A DNA stretch of 64,000 nucleotides, from positions 62,001 to 126,000 of the forward strand of contig NZ_BONZ01000049.1 of the NCBI RefSeq assembly GCF_016862975.1, given 5' to 3'. The notes beneath the pieces were generated by a model. The model was not told the origin of the DNA and searched no databases. It saw nothing but the letters and a program-made list of their open reading frames with translations. Source of the stretch: Rugosimonospora africana (GTDB lineage: Bacteria > Actinomycetota > Actinomycetes > Mycobacteriales > Micromonosporaceae). Positions 57,724 to 64,000 of the stretch are shown here, piece by piece. Positions within the stretch are counted from its first letter, which is position 1, and each line of letters begins with the position of its first letter. The position numbers and the translations under genes were made by a program.

Positions 57724-58617
57724 ATGGCTACGGGTGACCTACCGGCTGTAGCCCGTCGGCGCGTTTGGATGGCGCTACGCAGGGCAAGGGAAGCCAAGGG
57801 TTTGACCCAAACCCAGATCGCCGACGAGATGGAATGGTCCCTCTCCAAGGTGATGCGCATAGAAAAGGGCGAGGTCAACATTTCGGTCAGTGATCTCCGG
57901 GCCCTGCTCGATTACCTCGACGTGAACGATCCGGCCGAGGTGAAGCAGCTGCTCGACGATGCACGCGCGGCACGCAGTGAGCGCCGGACGGCCGGCTCCG
58001 CGTTCCGCCAACATCTGACCACGGCGACCCAGCAGCTTTTCCAGTACGAGACCGAGGCCGTTGCCATCCGGCAGTTCAGCCTCGTGCTGATTCCGGGGCT
58101 CCTGCAGACGGAAGCGTATGCGCGGGCGATTTTCCAGAACGTGCTGGAAAAGGAGAGCCTGAGCCCCGAGACGATCGAGACCAGGATCGCGATCCGCCTG
58201 CGGCGGCGGGAAAGCGTGCTCGACCGGCCCGATCCACCCCAGTATCTCTTTCTTCTGGACGAATCCGTGCTCGGGCGCCCGATCGGCGGCCCGCATGTGA
58301 TGGGCGAGCAACTGCTGGCGTTGTGGCAGGCCGCCCAGGACACGTCGATGCTGGTGAGGATCGTTCCCCTGGCTGCGGCGCCGACGTTGGCGACGCTCGG
58401 CTCGTTCATGATCCTCGACCTCGACGGCGAGGGAAACTCGGCGCTTTACCGCGAGGCGTTCATATCCGACGACATCAGCCATAATCCGGCGATCGTCAGT
58501 CGGCACCGGGAGTTGTTCGAAGACCTCTGGGCCAGCTCGCTCACCGTCGAAGAATCCGCTGACCGGATCGAGGGCGCCGCGCGAAGCATGCTCGCGGAGG
58601 AGGCTTCGCGCGCCTGA
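57724..58617 (+). CDS. XRE helix-turn-helix regulator with DUF5753
   Basis: A 297-residue regulator of the WhiJ/BldB-associated kind. An N-terminal Xre-type helix-turn-helix (AREAKGLTQTQIADEMEWSLSKVMRIEKGE, residues about 20-50) is followed by a DUF5753 domain beginning FQYETEAVAIRQFSLVLIPGLLQTE. Such proteins pair with small DUF397 proteins, two of which follow at 58741 and 59155, to control development or antibiotic production in streptomycetes. GAGGAGG sits just ahead of ATG 57724. Target genes cannot be read from sequence. Confidence 0.95.
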   Translation: MATGDLPAVARRRVWMALRRAREAKGLTQTQIADEMEWSLSKVMRIEKGEVNISVSDLRALLDYLDVNDPAEVKQLLDDARAARSERRTAGSAFRQHLTTATQQLFQYETEAVAIRQFSLVLIPGLLQTEAYARAIFQNVLEKESLSPETIETRIAIRLRRRESVLDRPDPPQYLFLLDESVLGRPIGGPHVMGEQLLALWQAAQDTSMLVRIVPLAAAPTLATLGSFMILDLDGEGNSALYREAFISDDISHNPAIVSRHRELFEDLWASSLTVEESADRIEGAARSMLAEEASRA

Positions 58618-58694
58618 AGCGCGATTGATGGATTTGCGTTATCGGGGTAAATGCCCGTCCAAGATGGCAGTTCTGTCCAATAATACTCATAGTG

Positions 58695-58716
58695 CATCCG
58701 TGCGATCTTGCGGATG
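58695..58716. promoter_or_regulatory. Inverted repeat before the first DUF397 gene
   Basis: CATCCG-N10-CGGATG, 25 bases before GTG 58741. Possible operator or hairpin. Confidence 0.35.
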
Positions 58717-58740
58717 ACTTACGGAAGGGGCTAGGTCAGC

Positions 58741-58926
58741 GTGTACGACCAAGAGCCGGGGCTTGACTGGCGTAAGAGTCGTCGTTGCGAATCGGGCAAC
58801 TGTGTTGAAGTGGCGATTGACGGCGACCACGTCTTGATGCGTGATTCGACGGACCCGGCCGGACCGCGCCTGCGGTTTGACCGATCCGAATGGAACGAAT
58901 TCCTCCGCGGTCTCCGCGCGCAATAA
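58741..58926 (+). CDS. DUF397 protein
   Basis: A 61-residue protein with the complete DUF397 pattern: DWRKSRRCESGNCVEVAIDGDHVLMRDSTDP and FDRSEWNEFL. DUF397 proteins function with XRE/DUF5753 regulators such as WhiJ, thought to relieve or modulate repression by direct contact. The gene starts 123 bases after the XRE gene, which is in line. A GGAAGGGG lies upstream. Confidence 0.95.
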   Translation: MYDQEPGLDWRKSRRCESGNCVEVAIDGDHVLMRDSTDPAGPRLRFDRSEWNEFLRGLRAQ

Positions 58927-59154
58927 CCTACGGTAACCGCACACGGCGGCGCCGGACGATCCAGGGGATCCCGGCGCCGTTGGCGTTTCTCGCCGCGCGA
59001 TGTCCGTGACCGGTCGGTGCCCGGAAATCTGGTTCGGTGCTGGCGGCACCCCTCACGTGCCGTGTTATCCCGCTGCCGCGATGTTCCGATTCCGCGATCC
59101 CTTTCGTATCGTGGTGTGGGGGCATAGCGACGGGGGGTAACGAGAGGAGAGCCA

Positions 59155-59349
59155 ATGCCGGTCGCGGATTTCCACCGTTCCTGGCGACGCAGCAGTCGTT
59201 GTGAGTCGGGCAGCTGTGTCGAAGTGGCAATCACCGACGCAGCCGTCTACGTCCGGAGCCCGAACGATCCGGGTGTCGAGCTGCAATTCTCCCGAGAGGA
59301 GTGGGCCGAGTTCCTGGCGGCGGTCAAAGAGGGAGAGCTGACCGGCTGA
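59155..59349 (+). CDS. DUF397 protein, second copy
   Basis: A 64-residue DUF397 protein: SWRRSSRCESGSCVEVAITDAAVYVRSPNDPG and FSREEWAEFLAAVKEGE. It shares the Cys-Glu-Ser-Gly-x-Cys core with the copy 228 bases upstream but differs in about half its residues, so the two are old paralogues or separate recruits. GAGGAGA precedes ATG 59155. It follows the same presumed role as a partner of the XRE protein. Confidence 0.95.
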   Translation: MPVADFHRSWRRSSRCESGSCVEVAITDAAVYVRSPNDPGVELQFSREEWAEFLAAVKEGELTG

Positions 59350-59376
59350 GGGCGGTCGCACGCCCGAAGCGACGTC

Positions 59377-59413
59377 AGCGGTGAGCCTCCCGGGTGGGGG
59401 AGGACTCACCGCT
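59377..59413. terminator. Bidirectional hairpin terminator
   Basis: AGCGGTGAG + CCTCCC pairs with GGGAGG + CTCACCGCT, one bulged A, loop GGGTGG. Between the convergent DUF397 and aceE genes. Confidence 0.75.
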
Positions 59414-59428
59414 TGGACGTCACGGACC

Positions 59429-59478
59429 GACTGGACCCAGTCGCGGCGCGGCGCCAGACGCGCCGAGCCGGACTGGTC
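59429..59478. repeat. Palindromic repeat after the DUF397/aceE terminator
   Basis: One copy in minus orientation, from GACTGGACCCAGTCG to GGACTGGTC, just beyond the aceE stop. Confidence 0.8.
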
Positions 59479-59487
59479 ACAGACGCG

Positions 59488-62232
59488 TCAGGAGTCGCCG
59501 CCGGTCTCGCCGACCGGGGCCGCGTTGACGTCGTCGATCGCGTACTTGGCGGCCGCGTCCACCGGCACGTTCGCCGCCACCTCGCCGCGCCGGGCCAGTT
59601 GGCGCAGCGTGGCCACCACGATGGACTCACCGTCGACGTGGAAGTGCCGCCGCAGCGCGTGCCGGGTGTCGGACAGGCCGAAGCCGTCGGTACCCAGTGA
59701 GGTGTAGTCCCCGGGTACCCAGCGGGCGATCAGGTCGGGTACCGCCCGCATGAAGTCGGACACCGCGACCACCGGTCCCGGAGTGTCGGCGAGCGCCGTC
59801 GTCACGTACGGCACCTGAGGCTCCTCGCCCGGGTGCAGCAGGTTGTACTCCTCGGTCCGCTCCGCGTCGCGGCGCAGCTCCGTCCACGATGTCGCCGACC
59901 ACACGTCGGCCGCCACGCCCCAGTCCTGAGCCAGCAGCTCCTGGGCACGCAGCGCCCAACCCATGCCGGTGCCGGACGCCAGGATCTGCGCCCGGGGTGC
60001 GCCGTCGCCGACCTTCGGGGCGGGCGAGTACCGGTACAGGCCGCGCAGCAGCCCGGGCACGTCGACTTCGGCGGGCTCGGCCGGCTGCACGATCGGCTCG
60101 TTGTAGACGGTCAGGTAGTAGTAGATGTCCTCGGGGTTCTCGCCGTACATCCGGCGCAACCCGTCCTCGACGATGTACGCGATCTCGAACGCGTACGCCG
60201 GGTCGTAGGACACCACGGCCGGGTTGGTCGCCGCGATCAGCAGCGAGTGCCCGTCTTCGTGCTGGAGGCCCTCGCCGTTGAGCGTGGTGCGACCGGCCGT
60301 CGCGCCGAGCAGGAACCCGCGGGTCATCTGGTCGGCCGCCGCCCACAGCCCGTCGGCGGTGCGCTGGAAGCCGAACATCGAGTAGAAGATGTAGAGCGGG
60401 ATCATCGGCTCGCCGTGCGTCGCGTACGACGTGCCGGCGGCCGTGAACGACGCCACCGAGCCGGCCTCGTTGATGCCCTCGTGCAGGATCTGCCCGCCGA
60501 CCGCCTCCTTGTAGGAGAGGAACAGCTCGCGGTCGACCGGGGTGTAGTTCTGCCCGTGCGGCGAATAGATCTTCGCGGTCGGGAACAGCGAGTCCATGCC
60601 GAAGGTGCGCGCCTCGTCCGGGATGATCGGCACCCAGCGCTTGCCGAACTCCTTGTCCTTCATCAGGTCCTTGAGTAACCGGACGAAGGCCATGGTGGTG
60701 GCGATCTTCTGCTTGCCGGAGCCCTTCTTGACGTCGGCGTACGCCGCCTTGGCCGGCAGGTTGATCGCGGGCGTCGTGGTCCGCCGGGTCGGCAGGTACC
60801 CGCCGAGGGCGTGGCGCCGCTCGTGCAGGTACTGGATCTCGTCGGACTTCTCACCCGGGTGGAAGTACGGCGGCAGGTACGGGTTCTCCTCCAGCGCCGA
60901 GTCCGGGATGTCCAGGTACAGCCGGTCCCGGAAGCCCTTGAGGTCGTCCAGGGTCAGCTTCTTCATCTGGTGGGTCGCGTTGCGGCCCTCGAAGTGCGAG
61001 CCGAGCGTCCAGCCCTTGACCGTCTTCGCCAGGATCACCGTCGGCTGCCCGGTGTGCTCGACCGCGGCCTTGTACGCCGCGTAGAGCTTGCGGTAGTCGT
61101 GCCCGCCCCGCTTGAGGTTCCAGATCTCGTCGTCGCTCAGGTGCTCGACCATCTTGCGGGTACGCGGGTCACGGCCGAAGAAGTGCTCGCGGACGTACGC
61201 GCCGGACTCCGCCTTGTAGGTCTGGTAGTCGCCGTCGGGCGTCACGTTCATCAGGTTGACCAGCGCGCCATCGGTGTCGGCGGCCAGCAGCGGGTCCCAC
61301 TCGCGACCCCAGACCACCTTGATGACGTTCCAGCCGGCGCCACGGAAGAACGCCTCGAGCTGCTGGATGATCTTCCCGTTACCGCGTACCGGACCGTCCA
61401 GGCGCTGGAGGTTGCAGTTGATCACGAACGTGAGGTTGTCCAACTCCTCGCGGGCGGCCAGGCCGATCGCGCCGAGCGACTCGGGCTCGTCCATCTCACC
61501 GTCGCCGAGGAACGCCCACACGTGCTGCTGCGAGGTGTCCTTGATCCCGCGGTTGTGCAGGTACCGGTTGAACCGGGCCTGGTAGATCGCGTTGATGCCG
61601 CCGAGGCCCATCGACACCGTCGGGAACTCCCAGAAGTCCGGCATCAGGCGCGGGTGCGGGTACGACGGCAGGCCGCCGCCGACGTGCGACAGCTCCTGGC
61701 GGAACCCGTCGAGCTGCTGCTCGGAGAGGCGGCCCTCGAGGTATGCCCGGGCGTACATGCCGGGGGAGCCGTGCCCCTGGAAGAACAGCTGGTCGCCGCC
61801 GCCCGGGTGGCTCTTGCCGCGGAAGAAGTGGTTGAACCCGACCTCGTACAGGCTGGCCGACGAGGCGTACGTCGAGATGTGCCCGCCGACGCCGATGCCC
61901 GGCCGCTGCGCCCGGTGCACCAGCATCGCGGCGTTCCACCGGATGTAGGCCCGGATCCTGCGCTCGACGTGCTCGTCGCCGGGGAACCACGGCTCCCGCT
62001 CGGGGGTGATGGTGTTGATGTAGTCCGTGGTGGTCAGCGGTGGGACACCGACCTGCCGTTCCCGGGCGCGTTCGAGGAGCCGCAGCATGATGTACCGGGC
62101 GCGCTTGGCCCCGCGCTCGTCGATCACGCCGTCGAGCGACTCGACCCACTCGGTTGTTTCCTCTGGGTCGATGTCCGGCAGCTGGCTGGGTAGGCCGTCG
62201 CTGATGACCGGACGCTTGCGTTCCGTGGCCAC
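59488..62232 (-). CDS. aceE: Pyruvate dehydrogenase E1 component, homodimeric type
   Basis: A 914-residue thiamine-diphosphate enzyme that decarboxylates pyruvate and transfers acetyl to the lipoyl group of E2. The ThDP motif is [32 protein letters not shown], and the central domain has [19 protein letters not shown] with a C-terminal transketolase-like region ([21 protein letters not shown]). The length fits the family of about 890-930. Homodimeric AceE is usual in actinomycetes. GTG 62232 has GAAGGAA upstream. Confidence 0.98.
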   Translation of the reverse strand: MATERKRPVISDGLPSQLPDIDPEETTEWVESLDGVIDERGAKRARYIMLRLLERARERQVGVPPLTTTDYINTITPEREPWFPGDEHVERRIRAYIRWNAAMLVHRAQRPGIGVGGHISTYASSASLYEVGFNHFFRGKSHPGGGDQLFFQGHGSPGMYARAYLEGRLSEQQLDGFRQELSHVGGGLPSYPHPRLMPDFWEFPTVSMGLGGINAIYQARFNRYLHNRGIKDTSQQHVWAFLGDGEMDEPESLGAIGLAAREELDNLTFVINCNLQRLDGPVRGNGKIIQQLEAFFRGAGWNVIKVVWGREWDPLLAADTDGALVNLMNVTPDGDYQTYKAESGAYVREHFFGRDPRTRKMVEHLSDDEIWNLKRGGHDYRKLYAAYKAAVEHTGQPTVILAKTVKGWTLGSHFEGRNATHQMKKLTLDDLKGFRDRLYLDIPDSALEENPYLPPYFHPGEKSDEIQYLHERRHALGGYLPTRRTTTPAINLPAKAAYADVKKGSGKQKIATTMAFVRLLKDLMKDKEFGKRWVPIIPDEARTFGMDSLFPTAKIYSPHGQNYTPVDRELFLSYKEAVGGQILHEGINEAGSVASFTAAGTSYATHGEPMIPLYIFYSMFGFQRTADGLWAAADQMTRGFLLGATAGRTTLNGEGLQHEDGHSLLIAATNPAVVSYDPAYAFEIAYIVEDGLRRMYGENPEDIYYYLTVYNEPIVQPAEPAEVDVPGLLRGLYRYSPAPKVGDGAPRAQILASGTGMGWALRAQELLAQDWGVAADVWSATSWTELRRDAERTEEYNLLHPGEEPQVPYVTTALADTPGPVVAVSDFMRAVPDLIARWVPGDYTSLGTDGFGLSDTRHALRRHFHVDGESIVVATLRQLARRGEVAANVPVDAAAKYAIDDVNAAPVGETGGDS

Positions 62233-62345
62233 AGGCGTTCCTTCTCGACGTGGTTAATGGTTCCTCAGGTTAATCCTGCCCGCCGAGGGGTACCGCCGTC
62301 ACGCCGAAGGGGGCACAACTGTCACACGCGACACATACCGGCCGG

Positions 62346-62351
62346 TAACCT
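62346..62351 (+). promoter_or_regulatory. Leaderless -10 box for yjbQ
   Basis: TAACCT, 7 bases before ATG 62359. Confidence 0.45.
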
Positions 62352-62358
62352 TCGTCTC

Positions 62359-62763
62359 ATGCGATCCGAAGTGATCACCGTGAGGACCGGGAACCGGCCG
62401 GCCGTTCGGGACATTACCGCCGAGGCGTCCGACTTCGTCAACGGGCAGGGCGATGGGCTGTTGCACGTGTTCGTCCCGCACGCGACGGCCGGGGTCGCCT
62501 TGATTGAGACGGGATCGGGCTCGGACGACGACCTGTTGCGGGCGATCGACGACCTGCTGCCGGCCGACGACCGCTGGCGGCACCGGCACGGCTCGCCGGG
62601 GCACGGGCGCGACCACGTGCTGCCGGCGTTCGTCCCGCCGTACGCGACGGTGCCGGTGCTCGACGGCCGGCTGGCGCTGGGTACCTGGCAGTCGATCTGT
62701 CTGGTCGACCCGAACGGCGACAACCCGACCCGCGAGGTCCGGCTGTCCTTCCTGCCCGGCTGA
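62359..62763 (+). CDS. YjbQ family protein (UPF0047)
   Basis: A 134-residue protein with the UPF0047 signatures HVFVPHATAGVALIE, GHGRDHVLPAFVPPYATVPVLDGRLALGTWQ and ICLVDPNGDNPTREVRLSFLPG. Escherichia coli YjbQ shows weak thiamine phosphate synthase activity, but a real role is unknown. The TAACCT box before ATG 62359 supports a leaderless start. Confidence 0.92.
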   Translation: MRSEVITVRTGNRPAVRDITAEASDFVNGQGDGLLHVFVPHATAGVALIETGSGSDDDLLRAIDDLLPADDRWRHRHGSPGHGRDHVLPAFVPPYATVPVLDGRLALGTWQSICLVDPNGDNPTREVRLSFLPG

Positions 62764-62886
62764 CGCGCCCCCGGCCGGCAAGGGCACCGCGGCCGGCCCC
62801 GGAGCGTCCCGCCGAGGGCGCCGCGGCCGGTCCCGGAGGAAGGACCGCCCGCGGCACCTGCTGGAAGCGGCACCAGCGTGGGTTGG

Positions 62887-64000
62887 TCAGTTGCTGACCG
62901 ACGCCAGGTGATCCTTGAGGCCCTGGCCGAACGCGGTCGCCGTGCCGTTGTAGTCGGAGATCAGGGACGGCCCGGACGAGCAGTCCCAGTTGTTCCAGGT
63001 CCAGCCGAGGTACCCGACGTTGTGCGAGTCGCCCCAGTTCATCAGGGTGTCGATGAAGCCGTGCGAGCAGTCGTTCTCGCCGATCTCGGACAGGGTCAGC
63101 GGCACCTGGGCCGCCACCGGACCGAGTTGGCTGTCGAAGCAGGACGTGTTGGAGCAGGTGTTGAAGTTGTAGATGTGCGCGAACGCGGCCAGGTTGCCGG
63201 TCGGGTCCGTGGGCTTGTACTGCAGCCACTGGGTCAGGTCGTTGGAGTACGCCAGGCCGCCGATGAGCACCACGTTCGTGTTGCCGGTCGCCCGTACCGC
63301 GTTGAGCAGCGTCTGGAAGCCGGCCACCTGGTACGTGATGCCCGGGCAGGTGCCGCCGTCCCGCCAGCACGTCCAGCCGGCGGTCTCACTGCTGCCGCTG
63401 GCCCGCTCCGGGTACGGCTCGTTGAACAGGTCGAAGACCACCCGGTTGTCCTTGAACGCGTTGGCCACGCCCGTCCAGAACGACGGTGCGTACTGCGCGT
63501 CTGGCATCGGCTTCTGGCAGGTCGCCTTCACGTCGGAGCAGCCGGACGAGGGGCCGGTGTAGAGACCGTAGTTCCAGTGCATCTCCAGGATCGGTGTGAT
63601 CCCGCTGGACAGCAGGATGCTCACGTAGTCCTTGACCGCCTGCTGGTACGCCGCGCCGGTGGTGCCCCCGGACGGTACGTCGGACGTACCCACCCAGCAC
63701 TCCTCGTTCAGCGGTACCCGCACCGCCCGGATCTTCCAGGTCCGCATCGCGGTGACCGATGCCTGGTCCATCGGGCCGTCCCAGGTGCCCCGCCCCTGGA
63801 TGCAGGCGAACTCGCCACCGGAGCGGTTCACGCCGAGCAGCCGGTAGGTCGCCCCGGTCGAGGTGACCAGCTTGTTGCCGGACACGTGCAGCGAGGGGGC
63901 GCCGCTGGGCGGCGGGTTGCCGGTGGGCGACGTGCTCGGGGAACGGGTCGGGGTGCGGCTCGGGCTGCTGGTCGGGCTGGAGGTGCGCGACGGGCCGGTG
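62887..64000 (-). CDS. Secreted GH5 cellulase (5' end beyond window)
   Basis: At least 371 residues are in view; the N-terminus is cut. A Pro/Ser/Thr-rich linker (TSSPTSSPSRTPTR type) is followed by a GH5 catalytic domain of about 315 residues: VRVPLNEECW, the acid/base Glu in VVFDLFNEPYPE and the nucleophile Glu in LTLSEIGEND. Several Cys pairs fit an exported protein. A cellulose-binding domain and signal peptide probably lie before the linker. It would cut beta-1,4-glucans and may supply the GH1/symporter system at 53-56 kb. Confidence 0.93.
   Translation of the reverse strand, partial: TGPSRTSSPTSSPSRTPTRSPSTSPTGNPPPSGAPSLHVSGNKLVTSTGATYRLLGVNRSGGEFACIQGRGTWDGPMDQASVTAMRTWKIRAVRVPLNEECWVGTSDVPSGGTTGAAYQQAVKDYVSILLSSGITPILEMHWNYGLYTGPSSGCSDVKATCQKPMPDAQYAPSFWTGVANAFKDNRVVFDLFNEPYPERASGSSETAGWTCWRDGGTCPGITYQVAGFQTLLNAVRATGNTNVVLIGGLAYSNDLTQWLQYKPTDPTGNLAAFAHIYNFNTCSNTSCFDSQLGPVAAQVPLTLSEIGENDCSHGFIDTLMNWGDSHNVGYLGWTWNNWDCSSGPSLISDYNGTATAFGQGLKDHLASVSN

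Noticed and set aside
5801-59478. Palindromic copies as ordinary intrinsic terminators
   Set aside because: Some lie directly before start codons or inside coding starts, and lengths and sequences are conserved beyond what a terminator needs.
1-64000. tRNA or rRNA genes
   Set aside because: No cloverleaf with a GTTCRANNC T-arm was found in the gaps.

Overview
The window is very GC-rich, densely coded DNA typical of a filamentous actinomycete. The gene content points to Micromonosporales, perhaps Micromonosporaceae (inference, not proven): an XRE/DUF5753 regulator with DUF397 partners, a PucR-type (FasR-like) gene in front of fabD-fabH-acpP-fabF, a DUF3145 gene beside a GH3 glycosidase, homodimeric AceE, a DUF574-type methyltransferase and a MerR-PP2C fusion. 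Many genes have a TANNNT -10 box only 6-8 bases before the start codon, the signature of leaderless transcription.

Layout. 1-7.7 kb: end of a SigG-like sigma factor, DUF1905, two GNAT acetyltransferases, DinB, HEAT-repeat, a degenerate-GGDEF/EAL protein, a methyltransferase and DUF4184. 7.9-10 kb: a MerR-PP2C phosphatase overlapping a kinase-like gene. 10-14.9 kb: TetR/EmrB-type efflux pair around a dense GTAC operator, an NmrA-like SDR, and an aldo/keto reductase divergent from a second TetR. 15-21.3 kb: a TPR protein, an ABC transporter and a LuxR-type two-component pair whose kinase has an unusual C-terminal sensor-like tail. 21.9-29 kb: a dolichol-phosphate-mannose-synthase-like glycosyltransferase, thioesterase, hydroxyacid-oxoacid transhydrogenase, glycogen-debranching-like enzyme, metallo-hydrolase and HAD phosphatase. 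29-39.7 kb: short LAL regulator and PP2C phosphatase (divergent), secreted coiled-coil hydrolase-like protein, oxidoreductases, STAS protein, HelD-type helicase and DedA. 40-47.6 kb: DUF3145, GH3, then the minus-strand type II fatty acid synthesis operon with its PucR regulator at 47.7-48.9 kb. 49-56 kb: a membrane protein, glutamyl-tRNA synthetase, L,D-transpeptidase lipoprotein and a GH1/GPH-symporter operon. 56-64 kb: aldo/keto reductase, XRE plus two DUF397 genes, AceE, YjbQ and the catalytic part of a secreted GH5 cellulase cut by the window end.

The strongest unexplained signal is a family of roughly 50-bp imperfect palindromes (arms GACCAGTCTGG / CCAGACCAGTC) at eight loci, as single copies or close arrays, always in intergenic or gene-start DNA. 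Two copies lie in frame in the N-termini of enzymes. A second, unrelated dispersed repeat occurs at three loci. Other points worth attention are the MerR-phosphatase/kinase pair, a malonyltransferase with a biotinyl-like domain lacking its lysine, and Ala/Val/Thr-rich tandem expansions in three unrelated proteins. I saw no tRNA, rRNA, CRISPR array, insertion sequence, prophage or large secondary-metabolite cluster.
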